Shown here: in pieces, positions 45,701 through 52,142 of the stretch | How positions within the stretch are numbered: the stretch's first letter is position 1 | Layout of the letters: the number at the start of each line of letters is the position of its first letter | NCBI GenBank assembly: GCA_022793375.1 | Contig: JAAWCS010000042.1 | Coordinates: 62,001 to 126,000, forward strand | DNA length: 64,000 nt | Direction: 5' to 3' | Origin: Lachnospiraceae bacterium | GTDB taxonomy: Bacteria; Bacillota; Clostridia; Lachnospirales; Lachnospiraceae | Position numbers and translations under genes: made by a program | The notes under the pieces: generated by a model | Database searches by the model: none | What the model was told of the DNA's origin: nothing | The model's input: only the letters and a program-made list of their open reading frames with translations

Positions 45701-48700
45701 GACCTTCTCAGCCAGGCACACGTTCAGCCCGGCAATCCCGCCCAGATAATCCAGGTCGGCGCTGCCGAAATTATCCTGCAATTCACAGCGGGTCACCATC
45801 CCGCCGTTAAAGCCGACGATGCCCCCCAGCCCCACAAAGCCGGTCATGCTGCCGGTGTTGGCGCAGTGGTCGATCACCTGGTTCTGCAGATTGGCGCTGA
45901 TCATGCCGCCGACCAGATAAATTTTCATATCCTCCTGCTTTGCCGCTTCCTCCTTTGGCAGGCCGGCGTAGACCAGGTATTCTCGCAGCGATATGCCGTT
46001 TTCCGCCAGGTCCTTTTGCTCTTTTGTCGCCTCCGCGCCCAGCGGCAGACGGGAAATCGAGCCGGTATTTTTACAGTCTTTGAGAACCAGGCGGCTCTGC
46101 TGCTCGCTGCTGCCGATCAGGCCGCCGCTGTAGGCAAGCGCCCGAATCGGGATGCTGTTGGCAAGAACCGGCTCGCCGTCCGAATCCCCGTCACGAGTCA
46201 GCAGCAGACAGACCTTATTCTCCGATTCCATCACCGGCTGCGGAAGGTTGCTGGCAGTCAGACCCGGCAGCAGCGCAAGATAGCCCGCCTCCGGGGTATC
46301 ATAAGCGAGCAGGAGATAGTCGAGCATGGTATCCTGCCCCGTCTCCTGCAGCTGCTCAGACAGCTGTGCCTGCGTATACGTCCGGTGGTAGCCGATGAGA
46401 CCGCCGACAAAGGCCGTGCCGTTTATGCTGCCCAGTCCGTTGTTTGCTTCCAGGCCGGCTGCGGTGACCTCCGTCTGACCGTCCTCTGCCCGCAAGTCTA
46501 CTACATTGGCCCCGATCACGCCGCCGACATAATAACGCCCGGTGACGCTGTTTGGCCGGATCGGCAGCTTTTGCGTAAGGATCTCCTGAGACGCGTTCAG
46601 GCCGATACAGCCGCCGACGCCGTCGCCATAGCCGTAGATACGGCCGCCGATCAGAGTGTATTGTACCGAAAGAGTTCCCTCTTCGTCGTTGAAGCCGATC
46701 ATACCGCCGACGTAGTTTCTGCCTACCACAATGCTGGAGACCGATTTTACCGTGATATTCTCGCCCTTTTCAAACACAATCTCCCCATTGTTGTACCCGG
46801 CCAGACCGCCCACACAGTCCCCGGTCGTTTTCCAGTCGTTGACAATCCGGTCAAAGACGGTTCCGCTGTAGTCCGACAGATAACTGGCACAGTCCACCAG
46901 CTGGCCGTTGACCCCGTTACAGCCGACGATGCCGCCGATATATCGGCCGTATCCGGCCGCCACCCCGTTATTGATGCAGTTCTGGATCACCGTCTTGATA
47001 TCCCCGGCGGCGCTGTTGTCCCCTTCGTTCTTGCCGACAATGCCGCCCACGTAGTTGTTGCCGATTACATAGCCGGCATTGGTCGTCACCTGGATGCCGC
47101 CCTCCTCTACGCTCCCCTCGATGACATCCTGCACTACGTTCGCCAGGCCGCCGGCGATGCCGCCGACATAGTCCGAGCCGAGGATATAGCCGCCCCGCTG
47201 CGTGCTGCAGCCGCTGACATGGCATGCGGTCCCGTAGCCGATGATTCCGCCGACATACTGCCCCTGCAGTTTGTCGTAGTCGTTTTCCTTAGTATAGGAG
47301 AAATTAGACGCGCGCCCCGTAGCGCTGGCCGATTCGGCAATCCAGATGCGTTCGCCAAAGCCTAACAGGCCGCCGAAATATCTTCCCTCCAGCTCCCTTT
47401 TTTGATCCTCGTGCCCCGTCGTGCACAGAATCAGCCCGTCGCTGAAGCAGTCTTTCACCGTGATATACTTTGCCTGTGCATTGGTATCGTCCTTCTGCTC
47501 ATAAACGCCTGTCAGACGGCCGCCGATGCCCCCGACAAAGAGGTTGCCGTTTATTTGGGCATGGTTCCGGCAGTTTTCCAGCATTACGTTTGCATCCGCG
47601 CCGCTCTTTCCCAGGAATCCATAGCCGAAAATTCCGCCGATTCCGTAGGCATACCTCACGGCGGCTTCCTGCACCTCATCAAGGATACGGGTACCGCTCA
47701 CGGAAGCCGGCTTCGGCAGCGTCCCCTCGACGCGGCCGGCCATCGTCAGACGGTTCAGCACCGCATCGGTAAGTTCCGTAAGCGTCCCATCCGGGGTTGT
47801 TTCGGCAAGCACGCCGACCAGGCCGCCGATTCCGGCCGGCTGCCGGTCCCGTGCTCCTGCGCCTGCGCTCTCCCGGTCGGGCAGGTGCACCGATACCAGG
47901 GCCGTCTTTGTCTCGTCGGCGCCGCTTGAGCGTACCTCGATATCCGTAAGCGTCCCCTCGCTGCGGCCGCACAGGATCCCGGCCCCGTACAAACGGGCAA
48001 AATCCGCCGCCTGTTTTGCGCTGTCCGTCCCGGTATACAGGCAGAGCCGTGGATTGGAAAAGGCGATATTGCGGACCGTCCCTTCAATTTCACAGAACAA
48101 GCCCACGTACCGCGTATAATCCTCCTCTTCGGCAGAATCGTACAGTTTTCCCACCCAGGTATCCCCGGACATCGAGCCGCTGCCCAGCCGCAGGTTTGAT
48201 ACGAGGGCCGTCGTCCCGCTGCCGAAAATCGCCGAGGTGTCGCCCGTAAGCGTCTGCCCTTCTGCCAGCAAGGCAATGCTTGGGAAGTCAACGGTCCCCA
48301 AAGAAGCGCTCTGCCAGGCGGGTACGGCAAGAGCCGCGCCGTCCGGACCTGCCGGGCTTCCCGCCGTCAGGCCGTAGAGACCGGTACCGGCCGAGAGCCA
48401 GTCCATGTCGCGGGCCGTGAGCGCAAAAACCGCCCTGCCCCCGGTATCCTCCGCAGCCTGCTCCGTATAGTAACGGATATTGGAAAGGTGGCGGTAACGG
48501 TTGATGCCGGCCTTGAGCACCGGCTGCTGCTGTCCATCCTTGTCCTCTGTTTCGATTTTAGTTCCGGAGGCAAAAAGCGTATTCTCCGTATTTGACCTTG
48601 CCGGCGTACCGGCCTGGTATTCGGTCATGTCCCCCTGCGCGTTGGTCCCCGGTTTGATCGACACCACCGCATAGATATCCTGCGGCGCCGCCAGGCCCTG

Positions 48701-49765
48701 CAGGGCAGGCACGGCTGCGCCGCCCGTCCGGGCCTGCGCAAGCCGTGTAATACTCGTACTGTAGTTTTGCAGGAAACCCGTCAGTTCCTCTGCCGCTTTC
48801 GACTTGGCTTCGATGCTCTTTAGCAAATCCGCCGACATCATCGCATCCAGCACCAGCGAGAAACGCCCGTCCTGATAACTGAGGGGGAAATTCCACGTCC
48901 CGTAGCTAACCGGAGCGCCTGGATCGGCCGGATTTGGTTCTCTGAGTTCCAGCGCCGCAAATTCCCCGCTGCCGGCGCTTCGCAGTGCCAGCCGGTTCAC
49001 AGACAGCGTAAACAAAGCGGTATCCGCATTTGTGCCGCCCTCTGCCGTTTGGTAAAATGTAATGTCATAGATCACGTCCAAGCTGTCGTGCCGGGAATTG
49101 CCGGACCAGTTTAAGCACAGCGTTTCGCTGTTGACCAGATTGACGTTCGTCACCTTCAGCCGCACCGGCTTGAGTTCCACGACATGCGCCAGGTCTTCCA
49201 CCGAATAATAGCCTAAAAGGACCTCGCGCCGGTTTTGGTAGGCGCGATTATCCCCGGCCGCGCTGATGCTCAGCACGTCCTCCTGCGCCGGCTCTTCGTA
49301 TGTCAAACCGCTGCAGCGCGTCCCGTAAAAGGCGGAATACACCTGCCCGGTCTCAATATCGATCTCGATGGCGATCGCCGCCTCCAGCGTATTTCCGTCC
49401 AAAGCGCTGTCCGCTAAAAGCCGCTCCACCAGCCAGCCGTCGTCTTTTGCAGACGCGCTGTTATGTAACGTAACGGCATAGATACGGCCTTCCCGTTCGT
49501 CCCCGGCCTCAAATGTCGTATTCAATGTCCCGTTATCTTTCACTTCCCGCTGAAACTCTTCCCAGCTGCCGCTTGCGCGATACCAGGTCAGCATCGACTC
49601 TGCCGCCAGGTACGCCGTCTTGGCATTTGATTCATTCTTCCTGAATTCAGCCAAACGCATATACCGCATGGCAGTAGGAACCGCAATCGCCAGCAGGATC
49701 GCCAGAATCACCATTGCTACGATTACTTCAACCAGGGTAAACCCCTTCTTGCCGTTTTCTTTCAT
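39713..49765 (-). CDS. Giant pilin-anchored GLUG-repeat adhesin (3350 aa)
   Basis: The 3350-aa protein begins with a true prepilin signal: MKENGKKG then FTLVEVIVAMVILAILLAI, Glu at +5. A pilin-like region follows to about residue 170, then a mixed domain. From about 550 to 2215 there are close to 39 GLUG-type units, each with a core like YVGGIAGYNxGxI, expected to form a long beta-solenoid. From about 2385 to the end are several FN3-like beta-sandwich repeats (for example LPQPAQPAVKNTQPDELYYTVTW). There is no signal peptide other than the pilin helix, no sortase motif and no second membrane span. AGGAGA precedes the ATG. It sits between pilT and the minor pilins, so it is probably assembled as a modular minor pilin and acts as an adhesin. 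Confidence 0.9.
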   Translation of the reverse strand: MKENGKKGFTLVEVIVAMVILAILLAIAVPTAMRYMRLAEFRKNESNAKTAYLAAESMLTWYRASGSWEEFQREVKDNGTLNTTFEAGDEREGRIYAVTLHNSASAKDDGWLVERLLADSALDGNTLEAAIAIEIDIETGQVYSAFYGTRCSGLTYEEPAQEDVLSISAAGDNRAYQNRREVLLGYYSVEDLAHVVELKPVRLKVTNVNLVNSETLCLNWSGNSRHDSLDVIYDITFYQTAEGGTNADTALFTLSVNRLALRSAGSGEFAALELREPNPADPGAPVSYGTWNFPLSYQDGRFSLVLDAMMSADLLKSIEAKSKAAEELTGFLQNYSTSITRLAQARTGGAAVPALQGLAAPQDIYAVVSIKPGTNAQGDMTEYQAGTPARSNTENTLFASGTKIETEDKDGQQQPVLKAGINRYRHLSNIRYYTEQAAEDTGGRAVFALTARDMDWLSAGTGLYGLTAGSPAGPDGAALAVPAWQSASLGTVDFPSIALLAEGQTLTGDTSAIFGSGTTALVSNLRLGSGSMSGDTWVGKLYDSAEEEDYTRYVGLFCEIEGTVRNIAFSNPRLCLYTGTDSAKQAADFARLYGAGILCGRSEGTLTDIEVRSSGADETKTALVSVHLPDRESAGAGARDRQPAGIGGLVGVLAETTPDGTLTELTDAVLNRLTMAGRVEGTLPKPASVSGTRILDEVQEAAVRYAYGIGGIFGYGFLGKSGADANVMLENCRNHAQINGNLFVGGIGGRLTGVYEQKDDTNAQAKYITVKDCFSDGLILCTTGHEDQKRELEGRYFGGLLGFGERIWIAESASATGRASNFSYTKENDYDKLQGQYVGGIIGYGTACHVSGCSTQRGGYILGSDYVGGIAGGLANVVQDVIEGSVEEGGIQVTTNAGYVIGNNYVGGIVGKNEGDNSAAGDIKTVIQNCINNGVAAGYGRYIGGIVGCNGVNGQLVDCASYLSDYSGTVFDRIVNDWKTTGDCVGGLAGYNNGEIVFEKGENITVKSVSSIVVGRNYVGGMIGFNDEEGTLSVQYTLIGGRIYGYGDGVGGCIGLNASQEILTQKLPIRPNSVTGRYYVGGVIGANVVDLRAEDGQTEVTAAGLEANNGLGSINGTAFVGGLIGYHRTYTQAQLSEQLQETGQDTMLDYLLLAYDTPEAGYLALLPGLTASNLPQPVMESENKVCLLLTRDGDSDGEPVLANSIPIRALAYSGGLIGSSEQQSRLVLKDCKNTGSISRLPLGAEATKEQKDLAENGISLREYLVYAGLPKEEAAKQEDMKIYLVGGMISANLQNQVIDHCANTGSMTGFVGLGGIVGFNGGMVTRCELQDNFGSADLDYLGGIAGLNVCLAEKVTAPMDVYTDFASGLIESCLTWAGSNVSGRSYVGGIAGYNMAGAALKNNKNNANITAAGDYAGGIAGGNAGKIEITADDSDTSRTIRATGSGETGGTGIGGIVGWNRAGGQIVVKENGGSDVVAVNENTNIIGRQKVGGIVGLHEGVLKMEGSGRIVCSARQIRALSGYVGGIAGESNGSIASVYNKCEEVTADRGPAGGIVAVNQPGCELSACISAGGTVRSNQGYAGGIAAKNYGTITKCQVGDENFGLTIQSQGTEQEGDVRAIGAICALNAAGGVVEQSSLQTTNSQVRLSGASDYVGGAAGLNQGILRDMKIEKMPEITITTQALTVGAAAGRNENAAQGTAGNSGIISAVTVSGVTFENFNNYRYLGGIAGQNGENARAESCSFTEGTIKEAGSSAVGACYGGIAGENRGTLAGCEVQTIRMEVNGIYTATSTSTAEEKERQASHVGGVAGKNEETGVITDCLLKNDTQNPSHIRVGSGMAGGIAGYNKGQIELSGDAVTESLMAAGNGARVQTMPELLEKAGKQGLSGDAQMVIYASGNCLNELKYEDKVTEVIANRTLHLVMSTNGNIGGITAYNAPSGRVDYCATGNWYLNNQSSAIGVGTGGIIGMNESDHDLSFLVNQAFVGRELSKGSTNRFAGGIVGNQNNSTIEGWKIRNCLNYGTVYGFNTHYSGGILGQWTGTGGTVESCYNYGILQTTHVEGWLGAAGGIVAQLYHANENHTYNIISCRNYGSIYGRNKTDTEKCANDSAGILGNVTAYDAAAQGNGQHFTIQVLDCVNEPGVEIYSQSMASGIVGFFSCDHPGKNGDPIPNAVWNIDLRIERCRNFASVLRGGSNKFSAGILGDKYDLDSGHTILQDCYSITRKDEFYHDPGYPIISYRNGNSKPDLIGGTDRGYGRCNYFLGDSETNGWNANSFRFENNAVATFDGLTNNGSDATRAFTGLVHSLTKDGKRYFIFLKDKTETTKKNQLVIVNDETVRLNNQDVGFVLFTVDVSKASRYGTIASICGKDSGFDEYVREAYRRIEGPYETGPTGSRMAKPSSVTLDRNGSQIRLEVTPAKDSDPFRYIAELYIVNGDQEELLVSDIEFYSETYSLTLSKEDAARPGILVAKVRACSMYDDIQPSEEAASTDSVDNKEMLPVPDLRIELASDGGTYSYRLRLLNAVDFDGIPDYYISVQPKSGLELQLVPGADGLLMWRSDPTLTASLSSSASLDQLLVQAVAMGANPFQDSAQVSVPVYLPGYTPSVRLGTKPAAGVAQLTCDVTGTNLSDLRIVVTLETGDGNITTPPVYRAELVGTWRAGTPDEREGVTFVSQDILTASKGKASATFANLPETLSEASDLYIRVWYVNSGLGPVYSWYGAENDGPGNASFRMLDLETGDWTYGESVVLSDPTFADYRQNYPTNGGGLFTWLPAPSPMAAAGSLTPILTQDNRLQYEFKWDETSYAPGQRYSVTLTGIRDDGTRVAIATNQTVDGNSLTADAENWNYRQVELSLTRIGDAGAGRVGLTSVETYAVRQRLPQPAQPAVKNTQPDELYYTVTWSPVTPEAVGNQQGCTGYQIYVRPYDPAVSGWGTPVKMGDPIPAGQPAYEKNDVNLEPYEGSRIQIYVVAEAADTDPAYVDSVDGVTFELTVPSRIEKPVVNWEKSWNYERNNPVSMDAFRENGLQVKVTRPLTAPPPSGESSYLLKGYVFDTEAAAQAAIAAWESGTEPADAIAFYPFAEAGTASPPVAMDPVSESVSGHTLNDLSPQYAGKWIVFGTRISSGGGQVSSLWTANTDVWQLPFVKLEMPTVALATQEREVLVETKLNPDLPPQEETWTANRRVLSWSNTELADSAFMELTRSDGSAAQFRIVETADSVQIFRNNPDNNTWEAIPPQTDGNGNEFFLLSGYVMKADGSYQNSGVTNLYTLECAAQLEVRQDGAGLIYTLVLPDAESLKPASSNVSIDDSSLRPTKSVKIWCDVAANAPDGSGQSDAYVASDIKEITFGN

Positions 49766-49882
49766 CTTTCTCCTAAGGTTCCGTCAAACGTCTCTCTTCG
49801 CTCTCGCCTCCAAGGTCTGTTCTTTTTTGTCAAATCCGGCCCTCCGCTTTCGCCGCCGGAAACTTTCCCGTCAATCGCCTGC

Positions 49883-50935
49883 CTACGGCCGGCTCTCCAT
49901 TGCCGCAGGGTCCTGCGCAAAGGCAAGGGCCATCTGCCGCGTAATGCGCCCTTCTCTTACCAGCTGGGCAATCGCTTCGTCCATTGAAATCATCCCCTGG
50001 CGGCGCCCTGTCTGCATTACGCTCGGGATCTGATAAGATTTGCCCTCGCGGATCAGATTGCGCACGGCAATACTGGCATGCAGTACCTCAAACGCTGCCA
50101 CCCGTCCCGCGCCGTCCGCGCGGGGAATCAGCTGCTGAGAGATAATCGCCTCCAATACATTCGACAGCTGCACGCGGATCTGCTGCTGCTGATGGGGCGG
50201 AAACACGTCGATAATCCGGTCCACCGTGCTGGCCGCGCCGATCGTATGCAATGTGGATAAGACCAAATGCCCGGTCTCCGCTGCCGTGACCGCCACCTGA
50301 ATCGTCTCGTAATCGCGCATCTCACCGACCAGAATCACATCGGGGTCCTCCCGCAAAGCCGCCCGCAGAGCGTCGGCATAGCTGCGGGTATCCTGGCCGA
50401 TTTCGCGCTGATTGACCATCGACCGCTTATGCGGGTGCAGGTATTCCACCGGATCCTCCAGCGTAATAATGTGCGCGTCCCGGCAGCTGTTTACCTTGTC
50501 AATGATCGCCGCCAGCGTCGTTGATTTGCCGCTGCCCGTAGGCCCTGTTACCAGGACCAGCCCTCTTTTGCGCTGATACAGGTCTGCGACGGAGGCAGGC
50601 AGGCCCAATTCCTCTGTCGAGGGAATCCTCGTTGATATGAGCCGAAACGCCATCGCCACATTTCCCTGCTGGCGGAATACGTTTACACGGTAGCGTCCCA
50701 GCCCTTCCAGGGAAAAAGACATGTCAAATTCGCCCTGCGTCTCAAAGCGGCGCAGCTGTTCTTCGTCCATGATTTCACAGGCAGCTTCCCGCGTATCGGC
50801 GGCCGTCAGTTTTTCAAACGGCTGCGCTGTCAGACTGCCATGGATACGCATCATCGGCGCAAGCCCTGTCGTTATATGTACATCGCTGGCCCCGGATGCG
50901 GCAGCCAGACTCAATATTTCTCGGATTTTGGGCAT
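49883..50935 (-). CDS. pilT: Pilus retraction ATPase PilT
   Basis: The 350-aa ATPase depolymerises type IV pili and drives twitching. It starts IREILSLAAASGASDVHIT, then GPTGSGKSTTLAAIIDK (Walker A), ITLEDPVEYLHPHKRSMVNQREIG (Asp box), LREDPDVILVGEMRD (Walker B), and HLVLSTLHTIGAASTVDRI. A C-terminal AIRNLIREGK-like AVRNLIREGKSYQIPSVM completes the PilT pattern and separates it from PilB. GAGGAG precedes the ATG. It is the first gene after the operon promoter. Confidence 0.97.
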   Translation of the reverse strand: MPKIREILSLAAASGASDVHITTGLAPMMRIHGSLTAQPFEKLTAADTREAACEIMDEEQLRRFETQGEFDMSFSLEGLGRYRVNVFRQQGNVAMAFRLISTRIPSTEELGLPASVADLYQRKRGLVLVTGPTGSGKSTTLAAIIDKVNSCRDAHIITLEDPVEYLHPHKRSMVNQREIGQDTRSYADALRAALREDPDVILVGEMRDYETIQVAVTAAETGHLVLSTLHTIGAASTVDRIIDVFPPHQQQQIRVQLSNVLEAIISQQLIPRADGAGRVAAFEVLHASIAVRNLIREGKSYQIPSVMQTGRRQGMISMDEAIAQLVREGRITRQMALAFAQDPAAMESRP

Positions 50936-50989
50936 ATTAACTCCTCATTTTTCAGAACGATTAAAATTCATATTCTATTTAATGTTTTT

Positions 50990-51018
50990 ATTATAGCATT
51001 TTAACAAAAAATTTACAA
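50990..51018 (-). promoter_or_regulatory. Promoter of the type IV pilus operon
   Basis: On the minus strand TTGTAA (51013-51018) and a perfect TATAAT (50990-50995) are 17 bases apart in an AT-rich region 55-80 bases before pilT. Nothing else is seen in 50936-51170. Confidence 0.7.
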
Positions 51019-51170
51019 CCAAAAGTTTATTTTGGGGATAATAGACAAATCAGGAAAAATCAGACTTTCTTTCCGGACAGAAATATGTGAAAATAAACAA
51101 GAAAATAAAGGCTGTTTTAGATTTTATCCTACTTAATACACGGACCATATGTTTCACGGCAGAACAGACC

Positions 51171-51740
51171 CTATCCGGGAAGAAGGTTAAGATGCTCGGC
51201 CAAAATCTTCATTCCCATCAGAATCAGGATTGCCCCGCCAAGCAATTCGGCTTTGGCTTTATAGCGCGCGCCAAAAAGATTGCCCGCTTTTACGCCGGCC
51301 GCCGACAAAAGAAACGTGATCACGCCGATGAAGGCCACGGCCGGTATAATCTCCACCCTGAGAAACGCAAAGGTAACGCCGACCGCCAATGCGTCGATGC
51401 TGGTCGCCACCGCCATCGGCAGCATGGTTTTGGGGCCAAAAGAAGCGCTTAAGTCCTCCTGCTCCTCTTTTCCCAGCGCTTCCCGCACCATATTCGCGCC
51501 GATCAGTCCCAGCAGGATAAACGCGATCCAATGGTCAATCCGGCGGATTGCCGCCTGGAAACTGACCCCCAGCAGATAGCCAAGCAAAGGCATCAGAGCC
51601 TGAAAACCGCCAAAATACAGCCCGGCTGTCAGCGAATGCTTCCACTGCACCCTTCGCACCGACAATCCCTTGCAGACCGAGACTGCGAACGCATCCATCG
51701 ATAATCCGACCGCGATGACAAACAATTCCCATAAACTCAT
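51171..51740 (-). CDS. mntP: Manganese efflux pump MntP
   Basis: The 189-aa membrane protein exports Mn2+. It has six hydrophobic helices in two repeats, with the acidic transport motifs SMDAFAVSVCKG in the first and ATSIDALAVGVTFAFL in the second. Length is that of the MntP (YebN) family. GGAGGGGAAGG lies before the ATG. A yybP-ykoY manganese riboswitch and terminator lie in the leader, which supports the function directly. Confidence 0.96.
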   Translation of the reverse strand: MSLWELFVIAVGLSMDAFAVSVCKGLSVRRVQWKHSLTAGLYFGGFQALMPLLGYLLGVSFQAAIRRIDHWIAFILLGLIGANMVREALGKEEQEDLSASFGPKTMLPMAVATSIDALAVGVTFAFLRVEIIPAVAFIGVITFLLSAAGVKAGNLFGARYKAKAELLGGAILILMGMKILAEHLNLLPG

Positions 51741-51791
51741 AGTTACGCCTTCCCCTCCGGCATCGTCGTTTCGCTCAGCCGCCTGGTGCTG

Positions 51792-51906
51792 AAAAAAAAA
51801 GACCAATCCGCTTCTTTGCAGATCCGTCTCATCATTTAAAGCAAAGCCAGGGCCATGCCCAGTGTGTTGACCTTGCTGCGCCGCGCGCCGACTACTCCCT
51901 TTTCTG
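51792..51906 (-). promoter_or_regulatory. yybP-ykoY manganese riboswitch
   Basis: On the minus strand the leader holds GGGAGTAG (near 51892-51899), GGTCAACACACTGG, and GATGAGAC (near 51826-51833), the signature blocks of the yybP-ykoY aptamer. The last block overlaps a terminator: GACGGATCTGC pairs with GCGGATTGGTC, followed by nine T residues at 51792-51800. Mn2+ binding should disrupt the terminator and turn mntP on. Confidence 0.85.
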
Positions 51907-51912
51907 ACGGTT

Positions 51913-51941
51913 ATTTTACCATGAAATAAGATATGGGTCAA
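51913..51941 (-). promoter_or_regulatory. Promoter of mntP
   Basis: On the minus strand TTGACC (51936-51941) and TAAAAT (51913-51918) are 17 bases apart, directly upstream of the riboswitch. Confidence 0.75.
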
Positions 51942-52000
51942 GAGTCAATTCTATGCCAAAAATGTGCCGAAAAACAATCCGTCGTTTGCTTTTTAACAAG

Positions 52001-52099
52001 AAAAGGCTGCTGCAACGGGGCCGTTTCTGCCGGCTATGGCCGTGACGCTGTCTAAGCGCGCCGCAGCCGGCGAAAGGCCTGCCGTTTGGCAGCAGCCTT
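52001..52099 (-). terminator. GGCTGCTGC inverted repeat after the LtaS-like gene
   Basis: AAGGCTGCTGC (52003-52013) pairs with GCAGCAGCCTT (52089-52099) around a GC-rich structured loop. It lies 45 bases past the LtaS-like stop and resembles the element at 9007-9109, so it is probably a terminator. Confidence 0.5.
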
Positions 52100-52142
52100 C
52101 TGATTCTTTCTCAAATAACAATACCGCACTCTTTGACAAGCG

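Noticed and set aside
45866..47365. 499-aa plus-strand frame inside the giant pilin gene
   Set aside because: It mirrors the GLUG repeats on the opposite strand; the repetitive composition explains its length.
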